Assembly: GCA_033060915.1 (NCBI GenBank)
Contig: CM065392.1
Location: forward strand, 14,607,501-14,671,500
Direction: 5' to 3'
Origin: Euryodendron excelsum
Lineage: Eukaryota; Streptophyta; Magnoliopsida; Ericales; Pentaphylacaceae
DNA length: 64,000 nucleotides
Of the stretch, positions 12,661-24,479 are shown in pieces. A model generated the notes under the pieces. The model was not told where the DNA came from, ran no database searches, and saw only the letters and a program-made list of their open reading frames with translations. The position numbers and the translations under genes are program-made. Numbering within the stretch: position 1 is the first letter of the stretch; the number at the start of each line of letters is the position of its first letter.

Positions 12661-12989
12661 TTCAAATTTTTTCCCTTTTTTTTAATATTTAATCCTAAAT
12701 ACATATCTAAACTAACCTATGTATCTATACTAAAATTAAATTATGAACACCTAAAACACACACTACGAAGTAAACCCCCTATCCCAACTATAGACTAGCA
12801 TAGTTCGCGATGCGCAGAAAAGAAACAAAATAAAAAAAACACGGCGACGAACGAGTGGGGAAGACGAAAGGGTGGGACAACACCCACTCCCCCCCGCCTG
12901 GCCCAAAAAAAAAAAAACTAGGGTAAAACTACCTCTAACGCAACTCAATCCTAACAACTACTATACAACAAACTAGAAGGCAATATGGT

Positions 12990-14691
12990 TTACTTGAAAG
13001 GCAGTGGATCATGTAAATCCACACAGTCAACTTCTCTTAACTCCAATTCAAGGTAGGGCTTCAAGCGCTGCCCATTGAATTTAAAGTTATTACCATTCTT
13101 GAAATTTTCTATTTCAATTGTCTCGTGAGGTGAAACATCTTGCACTACAAAGGTCCAGACCATCTACTCTGAAACCTACCCGGAAACAAATGCAATCGGG
13201 AATTGTATAGGACTTTTTGACCAACCTCGAAAGATTTACGAATGATGTGTTGGTCATATAGTGATTTCATCTTTACTTTAGAGATCTTTGCATTCTCATA
13301 AGCATCGTTCTAGATTTTATCAAATTCATTGAGTTACAATCTCCTAAATAAGCCCGCCTTATCTAAATTCTCATTGAATTGGCGGATTGCCCAATAAGCC
13401 TTGTGTTTTATTTCAACCAGAAGGTGTCACTCCTTTCCGTACACAAGCCTATATGAAGAAGACCCTACGATGGTCTTATAAGCTGTCTTATATGCCCACA
13501 AAGCATCTACCAACCTCAAGGACTAATCCTTTCGGTTAGGGTTAACAATTTTCTCAAGGACTTGCTTAATTTCTCTATTGCCAACTCCACTTGGCCTTAG
13601 GTTTGGGGATGATAAGGTGTACCAACCTTATGTATCACCCCGTACTTTTTCATCAATAGAGCTATAGGTTTGTTACAAAAGTGGGTGCTACCATCACTGA
13701 TTATAGCTTGTAGCATACCAAATCTAGAAAAGACATATTCCTTCAAGAACTTGACCACAACAGCATGGTCATTAGTATGTGCAGGTATAGCTTCTACCCA
13801 CTTAGACACGTAATCTATGGCCACTAGAATGTACAAATACCCACACGAACTAGGGAAGGGTCCTATAAAATCGATACCCCAACAATCAAAAACTTCAAGA
13901 ATGATGATAGGGGTAAGAGGCATCATGTGCCTCCTAAAAAGACTTCCTAAACGATGACATCTATCACAGGATGTACAAAAGATGTGAATGTTTGTAAACA
14001 TATAGGGCCAGTAGAAACCACTTTGCAAGATCTTGGCAGTGATTTTACGCGAGGAAAAGTGCCCACCGTATGCCTCTGAATGACAAAACTCGATAATACT
14101 TTTCACCTCATCGTTGGGAACACACCAACGGATTAATTGATCTGGAGAATATTTAAACAGATATGGATCTTCCTAAAAAAAATACCTCACATGTCTAAAG
14201 AATTTCTTCCTATCAATGCCAGACCATTATAAGGGAATCTTACCGGTAGCTAAGTAGTTAGCTATGTTGGCATACCACGGTGTCATAGACCATGTAAGTG
14301 CATGAGCATAGAAGAGTTGCTCATCCAAAAAGTATTCATTGACTGAAAAGGGGTCTTGGGCATCCCCATAAGTAGGGAACCTCGAGAGATGGTCAGCAAC
14401 TACATTTTCGACCCCTTTCTTATCTCTGATCTTTATATAAAACTTTTAAAGCAATAGAATCCATCGGAAGAGTTATGGTTTTGCATCAGGCTTACTCAAC
14501 AAATACTTAAGTGCAAAATGATCGGTGTATATGATAAGCAAAGATCCGACTAAGTATGACCTAAACTTGCCTAATGCAAAGACCACGGCGAGAAGTTCTT
14601 TCTCTATTGTGGTATAGTTTAGTTAGGCTTCATTGAAGGTTTTGCAGGCATAGTATATCACATATGGCTTCTTGTTTACCCTGTAAGCACC
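12990..14691 (-). pseudogene. Athila-type pol remnant: RNase H, integrase
   Basis: On the minus strand, from 14691 downward, broken frames read as RNase H (LNYTTIEKELLAVVFAL, YTDHFALKYLL), then the linker IRDKKGVENVVADHLSRF. The uninterrupted 13597-14106 stretch carries the integrase zinc-binding part (CHSEAYGGHF..CTSCDRC) and the start of the catalytic core (CWGIDFIGPFP, then ISDGSTHF). Beyond it come NGQAEVELAIKEIKQVL with the core glutamate, YKTPIG-like remnants and an integrase C-terminal tail ending VDCVDLHDPLPFK, stop TAA at 12990-12992. Several stops and frame shifts make it inactive. Reverse transcriptase is missing because the Tat/Ogre LTR interrupts the RNase H at 14691/14692. Lineage is judged from integrase style and LTR. 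Confidence 0.8.
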
Positions 14692-17600
14692 TAATTTTTG
14701 CCCGCTCGGCAATCTCCAACCCGACCAGATCCAGTTTTCAAACATCACAACACATTTGAGCCCAAGACGGCTCTTTTAAACTCTAATCCAATTAGCTGGT
14801 CCCTTCTCTAGCTCACACGGCCAAATTGAAGCTGTAGAGACCATCATGCCCCTAGGCATTCCAGGCAACTTTTCGAGACCAGGTGGTCATGGAAACCAGC
14901 GCCATCCAGGTAGCTTCCCGAGATCGGGCAATCTCGGGGACCAATACCTTATCAAATTCTAGACAGTTCACTTCTGGCGCCTGCTAAAAAGCCCTTCACA
15001 AGGCCCTCCATGCCATAGAAGACCTTATTCTAGCCCCTCCCAAGGCCATCCAAGCTCAAAGCAAAGCATTTAATGAAGTTTGAGAGTGTTTGAAGGCAAA
15101 ATGTGGTATTTTCTTTTACATTTTTGTCATCCCCCACTCCTCTCTTCTCCCTCCTAGCCTACTTAGGCTATTCTCTATTTTAATCCCTATCTTCTACCCC
15201 CCATTCTTGCATGCTTGAAACAAGAGAGTTCCTAGCTCATACCTAGAGGAAAGCTAGTGAGAGTCACCGGGTAGGGGGATCTCTCACTAGCCTACTTTAC
15301 GATGGTATGGCTTTAGCGTACCTTGATTATGTGGTGTGACACCCTTAGTCTTGTATGAATTCATGACCCCCTTTTGCATATGAATATCTTGTTCATGTTT
15401 TGTGTGCTTGGCTTTATTTTCAGGTTTACAACCATGTTTTTCAAAATTTACACCATCCCCATTTAATGTCATTTTCAAGCTCGTTATTCCAATGTTCTCT
15501 TAAAAAGTAGTTCTAAGAGTTGGGCCCTTGAAGTTTACGATGAGACCTTAAGTAATCATGCATTAGGAAAATTCTCCATTAATCCTTAACTTACATCTTT
15601 GCATCCTTACATTTCAACTTGCATAAAAATGATCTTCAAACTTATCGATTTCTAAGGTTTCTATTCTTACAAGTCTAGTGATTGAAATGGCCTCATAGAA
15701 CCCTCTCTTGAGTGGTCTCTCTTATCATTGGTCATAGGAACCCTAACTTGTTAGAATAGTTTCCTCTTCTAAAAATAATTTTCAAAACCTTCTTCTTAAA
15801 CATGATTTTTCAAAGTTCTTTCTCTCCACCTTTACATTGAAAATGGTTTTCCAAAAGTTGTTATTATTATGGTGATTTTCAAAGTTCCTACTCTTTTCAA
15901 GATAAAAGGTTATAATGGTCCTAAGGAAACCTTTTTCTGAATGGTTTTCAAATATCAACCATATAAACCATATACTTGACTAGAGTCAATTTTCATGGAA
16001 ATAATCTTCAAAAAGGTTGTTTACAAAATTCCTTTGCATAACATGGTTTGTTTTCTAAAACCCATTAAAAAATGCATAAAACCATCCCCCCAAAACCACT
16101 AAGTTCAAACCCTAGTCTAAAACTATCTTAAAACCCTAGGTTAACTTGACCCTGGGATAACCAAACTCTAGACTAACCTAACCTGAGTTAGTTAACCATA
16201 GGTCAATCCAACCTAGGTTAGTAAGCTTCAAAGTGCCAATTCAAGGATCCCTTTTCAAATAATCCTTCAACTCAAAAACCATCCTACTCTCTTAAGATTT
16301 CCAAGAGTCTACTCAAACCTTTTCAAATATCCCCACACTCTATTTTCGAAAAAACAAAAAATGTGTTTCCAAGAAGTTCTCTTAAACTTGTCTCAACTAA
16401 GATGGCTAGACACTCAACGTTTTCCAAAAACCATTTTCAAAATGATTTCAAGAACTCACAACCCTAAGGTGTCTATACCCTTTTTATGGTTAGGGATTTC
16501 AAAGAAAAGTGATACATTAGGTACAACCTTCTAGGGTTTCTATATTAGAGTTCCAAAACCTAAGTTCTTTCAAAAGCTCTTTTCGAAAATGCTTTTCAAA
16601 CATCATATTCTTCAAGCAACCCCAATCCACCCATGGTTAGGATTATTCAAGTGTAAGTGAGACATTCAAGAAGAGTTCCATAACCCTAAAGTTTAAAAAA
16701 AAAAAAAAAAAAACAAAGGGAAGTCTCTAGCTCCCTTTTTCAAATATGTCTTCAAAACTTAGAAACCCAAACAAGTTTAATTCTTCAATGACTAACCTCA
16801 TAAAGGAAGATGAAACATTAAATGTGCCTTTCATAAGGTAAATGAAAACTATTTTCAAAAATTATTTTGAGACAAATCCATTAAACCTCTTATGAGTCCA
16901 AATTTAATTCTTAAGTCCATAACCAAGTTCTCAAAACTCTCATTAGTTATGTTCAAAAACCTTCAAGTTCTATTATAAAAATACTCCAACATCTGATTTC
17001 AAATCAAAATTCTCAAGTTCTCTTTTCCAAAGGCCACAAAGTGTCTTTCAACCTTTTCAAAGACCACTAAGTGTCTCCAAACCTTTCCAATGACCTCAAA
17101 GTGTCTTCAAAACTTTCTAATGGCCTTAGTGCACCTATTTTCCATCGGGCTCTTGCCCGGACTTTGAATGACCTAATTCTCGCCAAATGAGATATGTAGG
17201 CAACCTGAAATGGTGCGATCATAACACTTATTTCAATCCAAATTCCCTTTTCAAAAGTTTCTATCAACTCAATATTTCTATTTGACATTTTCTCAAAACT
17301 TCCATATTTTTAAATACCTTTCTCAAAACTTGCATCATGCATCATTCACCGAACAAGTGATGACCAAAACCAGTTTTCAAAACTCTAAAGTGGATATTAA
17401 ATGGATGTTAGTAACCAGCTGTTCAAGTGTGAATTAAGGGTGATTAGACGTGTAGGTGCCCAAAAGGCGGGGTAAGGTAATGATCGTAGGATATTTTCCC
17501 TACACGTAACCAACTCTCGAACCATAGATTTCTATTTTCGAAAGACCAAATAGAGTTATTTTAAAAAATGGCTCAAAATATTTCAAAGGTCGCCAAACAA

Positions 17601-17878
17601 CCCATTTTCGTAAAAAAAACCCTCTTTTGATGAGGTTTTCCAAAACCTTCTTCAAAAACCCTGAGTTTGATCTTTGGATTATGTTTAGTCTTAGGTGACC
17701 TAACTCACCTTAATCAAGTTAGGTGGTGATTCCTATTTTTCTAAAACAAGCCCTTCACCAAATCAAATTAAAGTTCAAAGATAGTCACACTCGTCCTTTT
17801 AGGAGAATGAGTTCTAATGACAGAGTTCCATGCTTTTTCCCGAACCGAAAAGACTTGGTTAAAAATTGGAGTGCAACA
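14692..17878 (+). mobile_element. Tat/Ogre-type (Ty3) LTR, about 3.19 kb
   Basis: It begins TGTAAGCACCTAATTTTTGCC at 14692, breaking the Athila RNase H frame, and ends ...GTGCAACA at 17878, two bases before a primer-binding site. The right half matches the left-edge LTR (1740-2591) in order and spacing. The middle has the same T-rich/A-rich simple texture plus an A tract near 16699. Because it is followed by a primer site and internal sequence it is a 5' LTR on the plus strand. No 3' LTR is present in the window. Confidence 0.7.
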
Positions 17879-17880
17879 AC

Positions 17881-17898
17881 TGGCAACTCCACTGGGGA
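17881..17898 (+). other. Primer-binding site of the Tat/Ogre-type element
   Basis: tggcaactccactgggga resembles the tggcgactccgctgggga sites I know from Ogre/Tat elements (reported as tRNA-Arg primed). It lies directly after the LTR end, which supports the LTR boundary and orientation. Confidence 0.65.
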
Positions 17899-20800
17899 CA
17901 CTTAGAGGATTAGGCCATTGTCATGTCTCTACACCCTTCACTCACCCAGAATCTCCGATTACTTTGTCTAGTTTTATCTACTTTTCAAAATTTTTTTAAG
18001 TTCCCAAAAAGTTTTCCAAAATCCTAAGTTTGAAAAAACAAACATTATTTTCCCAAAAAAAAAAAAGTTTTCAAAACAAGTGTCATCACTTGCATTCATT
18101 TGCTTGCATGCATGCTCTTGCATCAACATCCATTTGCACGCTCTCACATTGTTTTCCCTTTTTCGTGATCTTGCATTAACAATCCATTTTATTTTGCATT
18201 GAGTTTTTCAAAAAGTCACTAACTCCTTACATTTTCTTTTGTAGGTGGACCTTTGTTCACATTTCATTTTATGTCATTAATTGCCAAGTATATGATGAAT
18301 GAGCAGGATATGATGCGTGTTGTTGGATCATTTCCTCCATTTTTAAAAATTTCACACACATTTGGTGCGCTCACTTGCATTCGTATTCTGTATAACTACC
18401 TAGTTACTACCCTTCTAGATAGAACGGGGAACAGTATATTGACTGAGGGTGGATGCTGTGTTAGTTTCTCAGCCTATGGTCTTTTAATAGTTTCCCCACT
18501 CAAACCACTAATCAAAGATGGAGTTCACCCTTTCGAGAGTGGACACCGGAGGTTTGAAGGCTCAAGAACTAAGATTTTTAGGAAGCATTAGTAAACCCCC
18601 AACCTCATGCTCATGTAGCACCCCATACATAGTCGAACCTCTGCCGAATTTAGGACACTTGCGCCAATTTCAAAAACAAGGAGGAAAGGGCAACTACTTT
18701 ACTTTTCCTTATATATTGCTCAATTCATGATGTTATCTATGCATCTTTTAGCATCGTAACTGCTCATGCATACATATCCATCTTAAGACTAGAGTTCCCA
18801 AAGTAACTCCAGTCATTGCATCTCCATGCATCTGATTAACCCCCAGAGAATAGCCCAAAGCCCTTCTCATTCAAATCAAGCCAACCAAAACTCTTAAGGG
18901 TACCAAGTGACCCTAAGGACTTATGGCATGCATCAAAGTCATCTCATAAAGAGGAGCCCTAATCCCTCTTCGCTCACGGAGATAGGACTACTGAGAAGAC
19001 AAGGGGCAATCCAGAATCAAGGTATCTCAACGACCTCCATCGAAGAAGGCGAATTTGAAGACTCAAGAGTAGCTTAGAGTTTCAAATGTAAAAGTAGAAT
19101 AGGTGAAAATTCTAAGGAAAATGTTTCCCTTCCTTTTCAAATGTACTTTCAATTTCACATACAAAAAAATAATCAAATGCAATAAAACTGTCGTTCTTAC
19201 TTTTATCGAATGAGTGCATGAATGTATGAATGAATGAATGAACAGGTTCACACAGGTACAGTATTGCATACAAGGGCAACCTCCTATCTCCAAAAATGAG
19301 CTAACACATCATGCTTAGTCTCCCCCTTAAAGTAGGGGCACCCCTAGTGTATGCGTTGCATAAAAATTTCAAATCTAAAGGCACTAATTTTTCCGTATTG
19401 TTTTTCTTTTCACATTCTCATTGTCTTCTCCCTTACCTAAAAAGGTCAAGAAAATCAAAGAATGAAGCAATAACAAAAAGAGGGTCTTCTAAACTGCCTA
19501 TTCATTGCCATTATGCTACCCATGTATTTATTATTTTATTCATAGAACATATCCATTTCAAGACAAGAGTGCCAAGAAATTTGAGTCATTGTATTCTCAT
19601 GCATTCAATCAACTGTAGAGATAAAGGATAAATCCAATCTCGTGCTAAAAGAAGCCTACCTAAACTCCAAAGGGTCCACATAATCCTAAGGATTCATGGC
19701 ATGCATAGAACCATATCTCAAGAAAGGCCCAAATCTCTTTTTGTCCATGGAGGCAGGATTGCCTAAACAAAGAAGCATCAATCGGCTCATGCCGAATAAG
19801 TATTGCATTGCACACTGGGGCAAAACCTCACCTCTGTAATGGACTCAACATCATGCCTAGATTTCCTAAAAGATGGAACCCCCATAGGACATGCATTGCA
19901 TAAAATCTTTAACTCCACATCTTAACTATATTTTATTTTTCTTTTTCCAGGTCAAAAAGCACAGTCAAACTGATAAAATCCCTTCAGCATCTTGCCCAAT
20001 TCATAATTCATGCAAAGCCATGTCCTCGACACCATGTTACCACTCCACCAGACCTCAAACTCCTGAAGCCATCCCTGTGCAATCAGATGACACACATGGA
20101 AAATGAAGTGTGAAGGACGCCAACGTGATTCCCAAAACCAGTCTAAGGGGTTTATTCCGAAAAAGGAAAATTTCTTTCAAACCCGTTCTTCAATTTTCAT
20201 TTCAAATTTGAGCATGAAAATACATCATCTAAATGAAAAGGATCCAAAGTTTTCATGTTTATATCATTTTCTCATGGCTTTCCATGATTGATGTTCTTCT
20301 CCAAGAGTTTTTCCCTGAAATCTTTTACCCCAACTTCGAAAATGGGATGGCATGAACACTACCTTCAGCAGAAACAATCTCCGACTCCAAAACGAGGGGA
20401 GAGAAAAAGAGGAAGTGAAGAGAGAAGGAAAATATAGAAGCATGAGAGATGAGGATCAATCACATATCTCATTGAAGTCCAAAGAGTGACCCCCGAAGGA
20501 TGTCCTGGCAATGCAGCGAGTAGCTAGACCTTAAAAGGAAGAAAAGCCATCATTTCATCCTCATAAAATATAATGCAGTCCCTTGGTTAGCTCACTAGAG
20601 CCGCAGGTGATTTCTATTCAGAAGCCCAAACTAGGAACCCCCCCCCCCCCCCAAACACTAGGGCAAGCACATGCAAGAAGTGAATTTACAAACTAACATT
20701 TGCCATCTTTTTAAGTGTTGCTAAATTTTTTAAAAAAGCTTTATAGACTAAGCAATTATACTTGAAATGACAAGAGGCCCTCAGTTCGTCTACCATACAA

Positions 20801-21655
20801 TTAAAATATATATATATATATACATATATATAACACTAGCAAACCCACTAGAGCCTGTCATATTTCTCTCAAAAAACCGACCCAATGATCATCGCCCACA
20901 CTGGGTCAAGGCAAAACTATTAATGTGTGACAATTTCCAATAGCGGATGCAACGAACAATAATCTCCAAGGAACAAGCAGTGAACGAATGGTGATCTCCA
21001 AGAAAGCGCGCAATGAATGAATAGTGATCTCGAAGAAAGCACGTAATGAATGAATGATGATTTCTAAAAAGATATAGTGTTGACAACATCTCCAAGAGCA
21101 AGCATAATAGCAAGTTTTTCAATACAAAGAAGAATCTTAAAAAAAAATAAAATAAAAAGAATGAAGAAAACCATCAAGAGAAGATAGGGGCAAATTCTCC
21201 AAACACAAATAATGAATGATGATTTCCAAGAGAGGATAGTGTCATCCATGATGACAATGTAACGACAACACAGAAGCAAACTTCACGACAAAGAGTAAAG
21301 TCCAGAAGAACGACAAGGGTAAGAGCCACTTGCCAAAGGTGATCATGGGTCTTTAATAGCCTAGCAAATATAATAGGTTTTGAGCCTTTATCCTCCCTTT
21401 CAAATACCCTATCACCTAGCCCATATTACGGTCCAAATTAAAGTCCTCTCAAATCAAGAAAATTGTTTAGTCGAATTAAGCTTGAACAAAGAAAAAACAA
21501 CGTCTAAAGAGAATGGTAAATATAGGGCCAAAATTCATTTCTTGCAAAAGGTGTTTCTGATTCATACAACCCCCACTGAATTTAAAGATTTGGGCCTATG
21601 TGTCCCTTTATTTCTTACAACCCTTAAACTTGGCCTACATTACAATCCTAAGTAA
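17899..21655 (+). mobile_element. 5' internal region of the Tat/Ogre-type element, repetitive and non-coding
   Basis: No intact gag or pol is visible. Two diverged long blocks repeat: about 18720-19375 and about 19500-19920 share 'catggcatgcat', 'gcattgcata', 'cctaaggattcatgg'-like words in the same order. A shorter repeat of about 40 bp (aatgaatga..tgatctccaagaaagc) recurs three to four times at 20930-21075. A C tract lies at 20638-20652 and an AT microsatellite near 20808-20830. The region ends where a copia gag in opposite orientation begins. Confidence 0.5.
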
Positions 21656-21659
21656 AGTC

Positions 21660-22082
21660 TTCTCTGATTGAGGAAGGAAGTTACAAGTTGTTTTGTATGT
21701 TTTGGGTCCATCGCATACTGATTGAATCTCAGAGTCAAGGTACGTAGTCGAGTGGTAGTGGTGCCACTATACTTAAGACACAATTGTTCCCACATTTCTT
21801 TAGCAATGAAGAATTTCTCAAATTTCCCCATGAGGTCATCATGTATACAGCTTAGCATAGTAAAGCACGCAGTTATATCCCTCTTAAACCAAGTGTCATA
21901 AGCATGTTCATCACAAGGATGCTGGGTCGTGCTGCCTAACTCAGGCAGGGTCATGTTGTTAGTTAGATGGTCAAGCAACTCTTGCTCGTTGAGGAGACAC
22001 TGAACATTCCTCTGCCATATATCATAGGTCTTTCCATCAAGTTTCTCTCCCTTATGTCAGCAATTATGTTCTTTGAGGCCAT
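21660..22082 (-). pseudogene. Ty1-copia gag fragment (UBN2-like)
   Basis: On the minus strand the ATG at 22082 gives MASKNIIADI, and after a frame change the reading goes through KTYDIWQRNVQCLLNEQ, LLDHLTNNMTLPEL, DTWFKRDITACFTML, LMGKFEKFFIAKEMWEQL and RTLTLRFNQYAMD. This is the usual order of motifs in copia gag (UBN2/DUF4219 families). Similarity stops near 21690, so most of gag and all of pol are missing. It probably belongs with the minus-strand LTR and primer site at 23730-24300, although about 1.6 kb of other sequence lies between them. Confidence 0.75.
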
Positions 22083-23170
22083 TGCACTACATACATTACG
22101 TAGGGAATTAATTAGGCACATATTAGTAATATTTTATCCTAAATCCAATTAGACCACAAAATTCTACCCTACATCAAAAAATCAAAAATTTTGCATTTTT
22201 AGGTACTGGTAATCATCTTCCATGATGTAAGATAGAATTAAATGTCTAGTTAATTAGAATAAAATATGAGGAACTATTCCTACTTTTCATAATGTCCAAT
22301 TACATGCATACAAGAAAAAATGAGCCCAAATAAGGACTTCATTGGCAATTTGGTGCATTATGCCAAAATAATTTAATATTTACAAATTCAGTGCAAAAGA
22401 CATCCCTTTACAAAGCTTCTTATAAATAAATTAATAATTACATCCCTTTTTACAAATGATAAAAACTTACTACATCAAATCTAATATGCAATGAGTAAAT
22501 GGGGATGCTGCACCTCCTTTTATCAAAAGAATTATTTTTTAAAAATATTAAATAAATAACATACATTCATCACATGAGCACTTCAAAATGCTAATGTCAC
22601 CTTCATTTTATTCTATACAAAATATACATTGGTCACTTGAATGGAGGGTAACCACACCCACCACCTATGGGAATAGGTATATGGTCCAAAAATAATCCCA
22701 AGGTATTAAAACACAATGTGCCAATGTGGCACACAAAATATCACATCATTATGCAATATACAATTAAATAAATGTGATTTGAAATAATTTAAATGTTACT
22801 ATTGCAATAAATGTGATGTAATGGCCCTAGAAAAAAATTTAGAACTATTAGACTATTTTAAAACTCATTTAAAATAATTTTTGTTAAAAATACCATTTAT
22901 TCGTTGAGAAAAAATAACAAAATATTTTTTAATGAGTATTTATGTCAAACAAAACACATAGTTGTGACATACATATTAAAATGAGTCCATAGCAAAAAAT
23001 CATGTTAAAAACAGAGTTCAGTGGACCCCATACCCTGCAACACACATGCAACCAATGCGCGTGAAATTAAATTGCCAACTATAGTACACTGTAGCACCAT
23101 GTGGCAAGTTTGGATTCAACAGTGCAGTCACGGTATTTCATATACCCCTGTCCGCTATATTTTCTTATAT
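22083..23170 (+). mobile_element. AT-rich stretch ending as a copia-type LTR next to a primer site
   Basis: The last 60 bases (about 23110-23170, 'tatttcatataccc..') closely match the reverse complement of the minus-strand LTR end at 23742-23800, so this is the 3' end of a plus-strand LTR of the same family. The start of that LTR is not resolved. No coding sequence is seen from 22083 to 23170. Confidence 0.4.
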
Positions 23171-23182
23171 TGGTATCAGAGC
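23171..23182 (+). other. Copia primer-binding site, plus strand
   Basis: tggtatcagagc is a perfect initiator-tRNA-Met type primer site, directly after the LTR-like end. Confidence 0.75.
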
Positions 23183-23729
23183 TTTAATATGCTTGTCTTT
23201 CGCCTATAATATGTCGTGGATATGAATATTTTTTATGCATGCAGAGCTTAGGGTGCTAATGGTATTTTTATGTATACTGAGTTTTGGATGACGAAATTTT
23301 TATCAAAATGTTCTTTATTATGTCAAGAGCTCACCCTCAAAATTTCATAATTTTTTGTTACATGGTTTGGGAGAAATTTCGATTTAAAATTTTCAAAAAT
23401 TTGTGATAAACCCGAAACTTTGACTTTATTTTTGGACCAAAAAATTTGTTTTTCGAATTCCAAAATTTATGTAGATATGTTCTATGTTGCGAGAGCTTTA
23501 TGTTTATAAAATGTTTTTAAAAAACCGATCTTAAATGAGTGAGATACATAGGCCCAAAGTAGCCCTCACAGAATATCGATTTTGCCAAATTTCCAAACTA
23601 AGTTTGGTCAAGTTGAAGGTTGATGACGCGTTGCAAGCAATACACGTGGCTTTGTGCTAGAAACCTATTGATGACATCATGCACACATCATCATGTGATG
23701 TGATTGTTGATGTCCCTTGAGAGCATGCT

Positions 23730-23741
23730 GCTCTGATACCA
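23730..23741 (-). other. Copia primer-binding site, minus strand
   Basis: gctctgatacca on the plus strand is the exact reverse complement of tggtatcagagc. It opposes the site at 23171 at a distance of about 550 bases. Confidence 0.75.
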
Positions 23742-24300
23742 ATGTAGAAAAATATAGTTGATAGAGGTATATGAAATATCTTATGCGAATAAGAACACGA
23801 TATACGGATCATCTTGCTTGTTTTATGAGCCCTTCGCACAACAAGTGCAATACATCATGAATAAATCGGAATCTCCTGAGTGTCTTCCTTGTCATACAGT
23901 AAAGGGCTGCAAATGTTCAATATGAAGAACACACGTTTCAATTCTTAAGGCTCTTAGATGGTAGCACTAGAGAGAGAAAGTAATCTAGAGAGAGAAAGAG
24001 CAATCTGATAATATGTAAGTTATTCTCATGATACAATCTATATATAACATATATATACAATGATAAAGATAAGACTCACTTATCTTTATCTTCTAGGAGT
24101 TTAAATCTGATAAGGATATCCCATTATCTCCTTATCAATAGAACATAATATATATACTGAATATATATATATATATATGTGCTCATGTGGACATACCATG
24201 GGCCCCATGCAACAATATATAAACATATAAAGAGACTATTATATCAAATTAATGCATGTATACATATTCATATGTATACATATTAATTTAAATTGGTGAA
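23742..24300 (-). mobile_element. Copia-type LTR, minus strand
   Basis: The minus-strand sequence runs into the primer site at 23741 and, over its last 60 bases, matches the plus-strand LTR end at 23170. It contains an AT microsatellite near 24160-24178. The outer boundary is a guess. Confidence 0.45.
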
Positions 24301-24479
24301 CCATTGGATAGACTATTAAACAACATAAACCCTGAGAAGGTTCTCCACTTTGCTTGTTTTTTAGGACTTGAATTTTAGCACTTGCAAAATGGAATTGATC
24401 ATAGATTTTTTGGCAACAATGATCGACCGACTTCTATTGCATAAACAAAGACCATTTATGGATGAGAGAAGATAGACCA

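Noticed and set aside
13597..14106. Intact integrase as evidence for an active element
   Set aside because: The open stretch is only part of integrase; surrounding RNase H and integrase C-terminus carry stops and frame shifts, and RT is missing.
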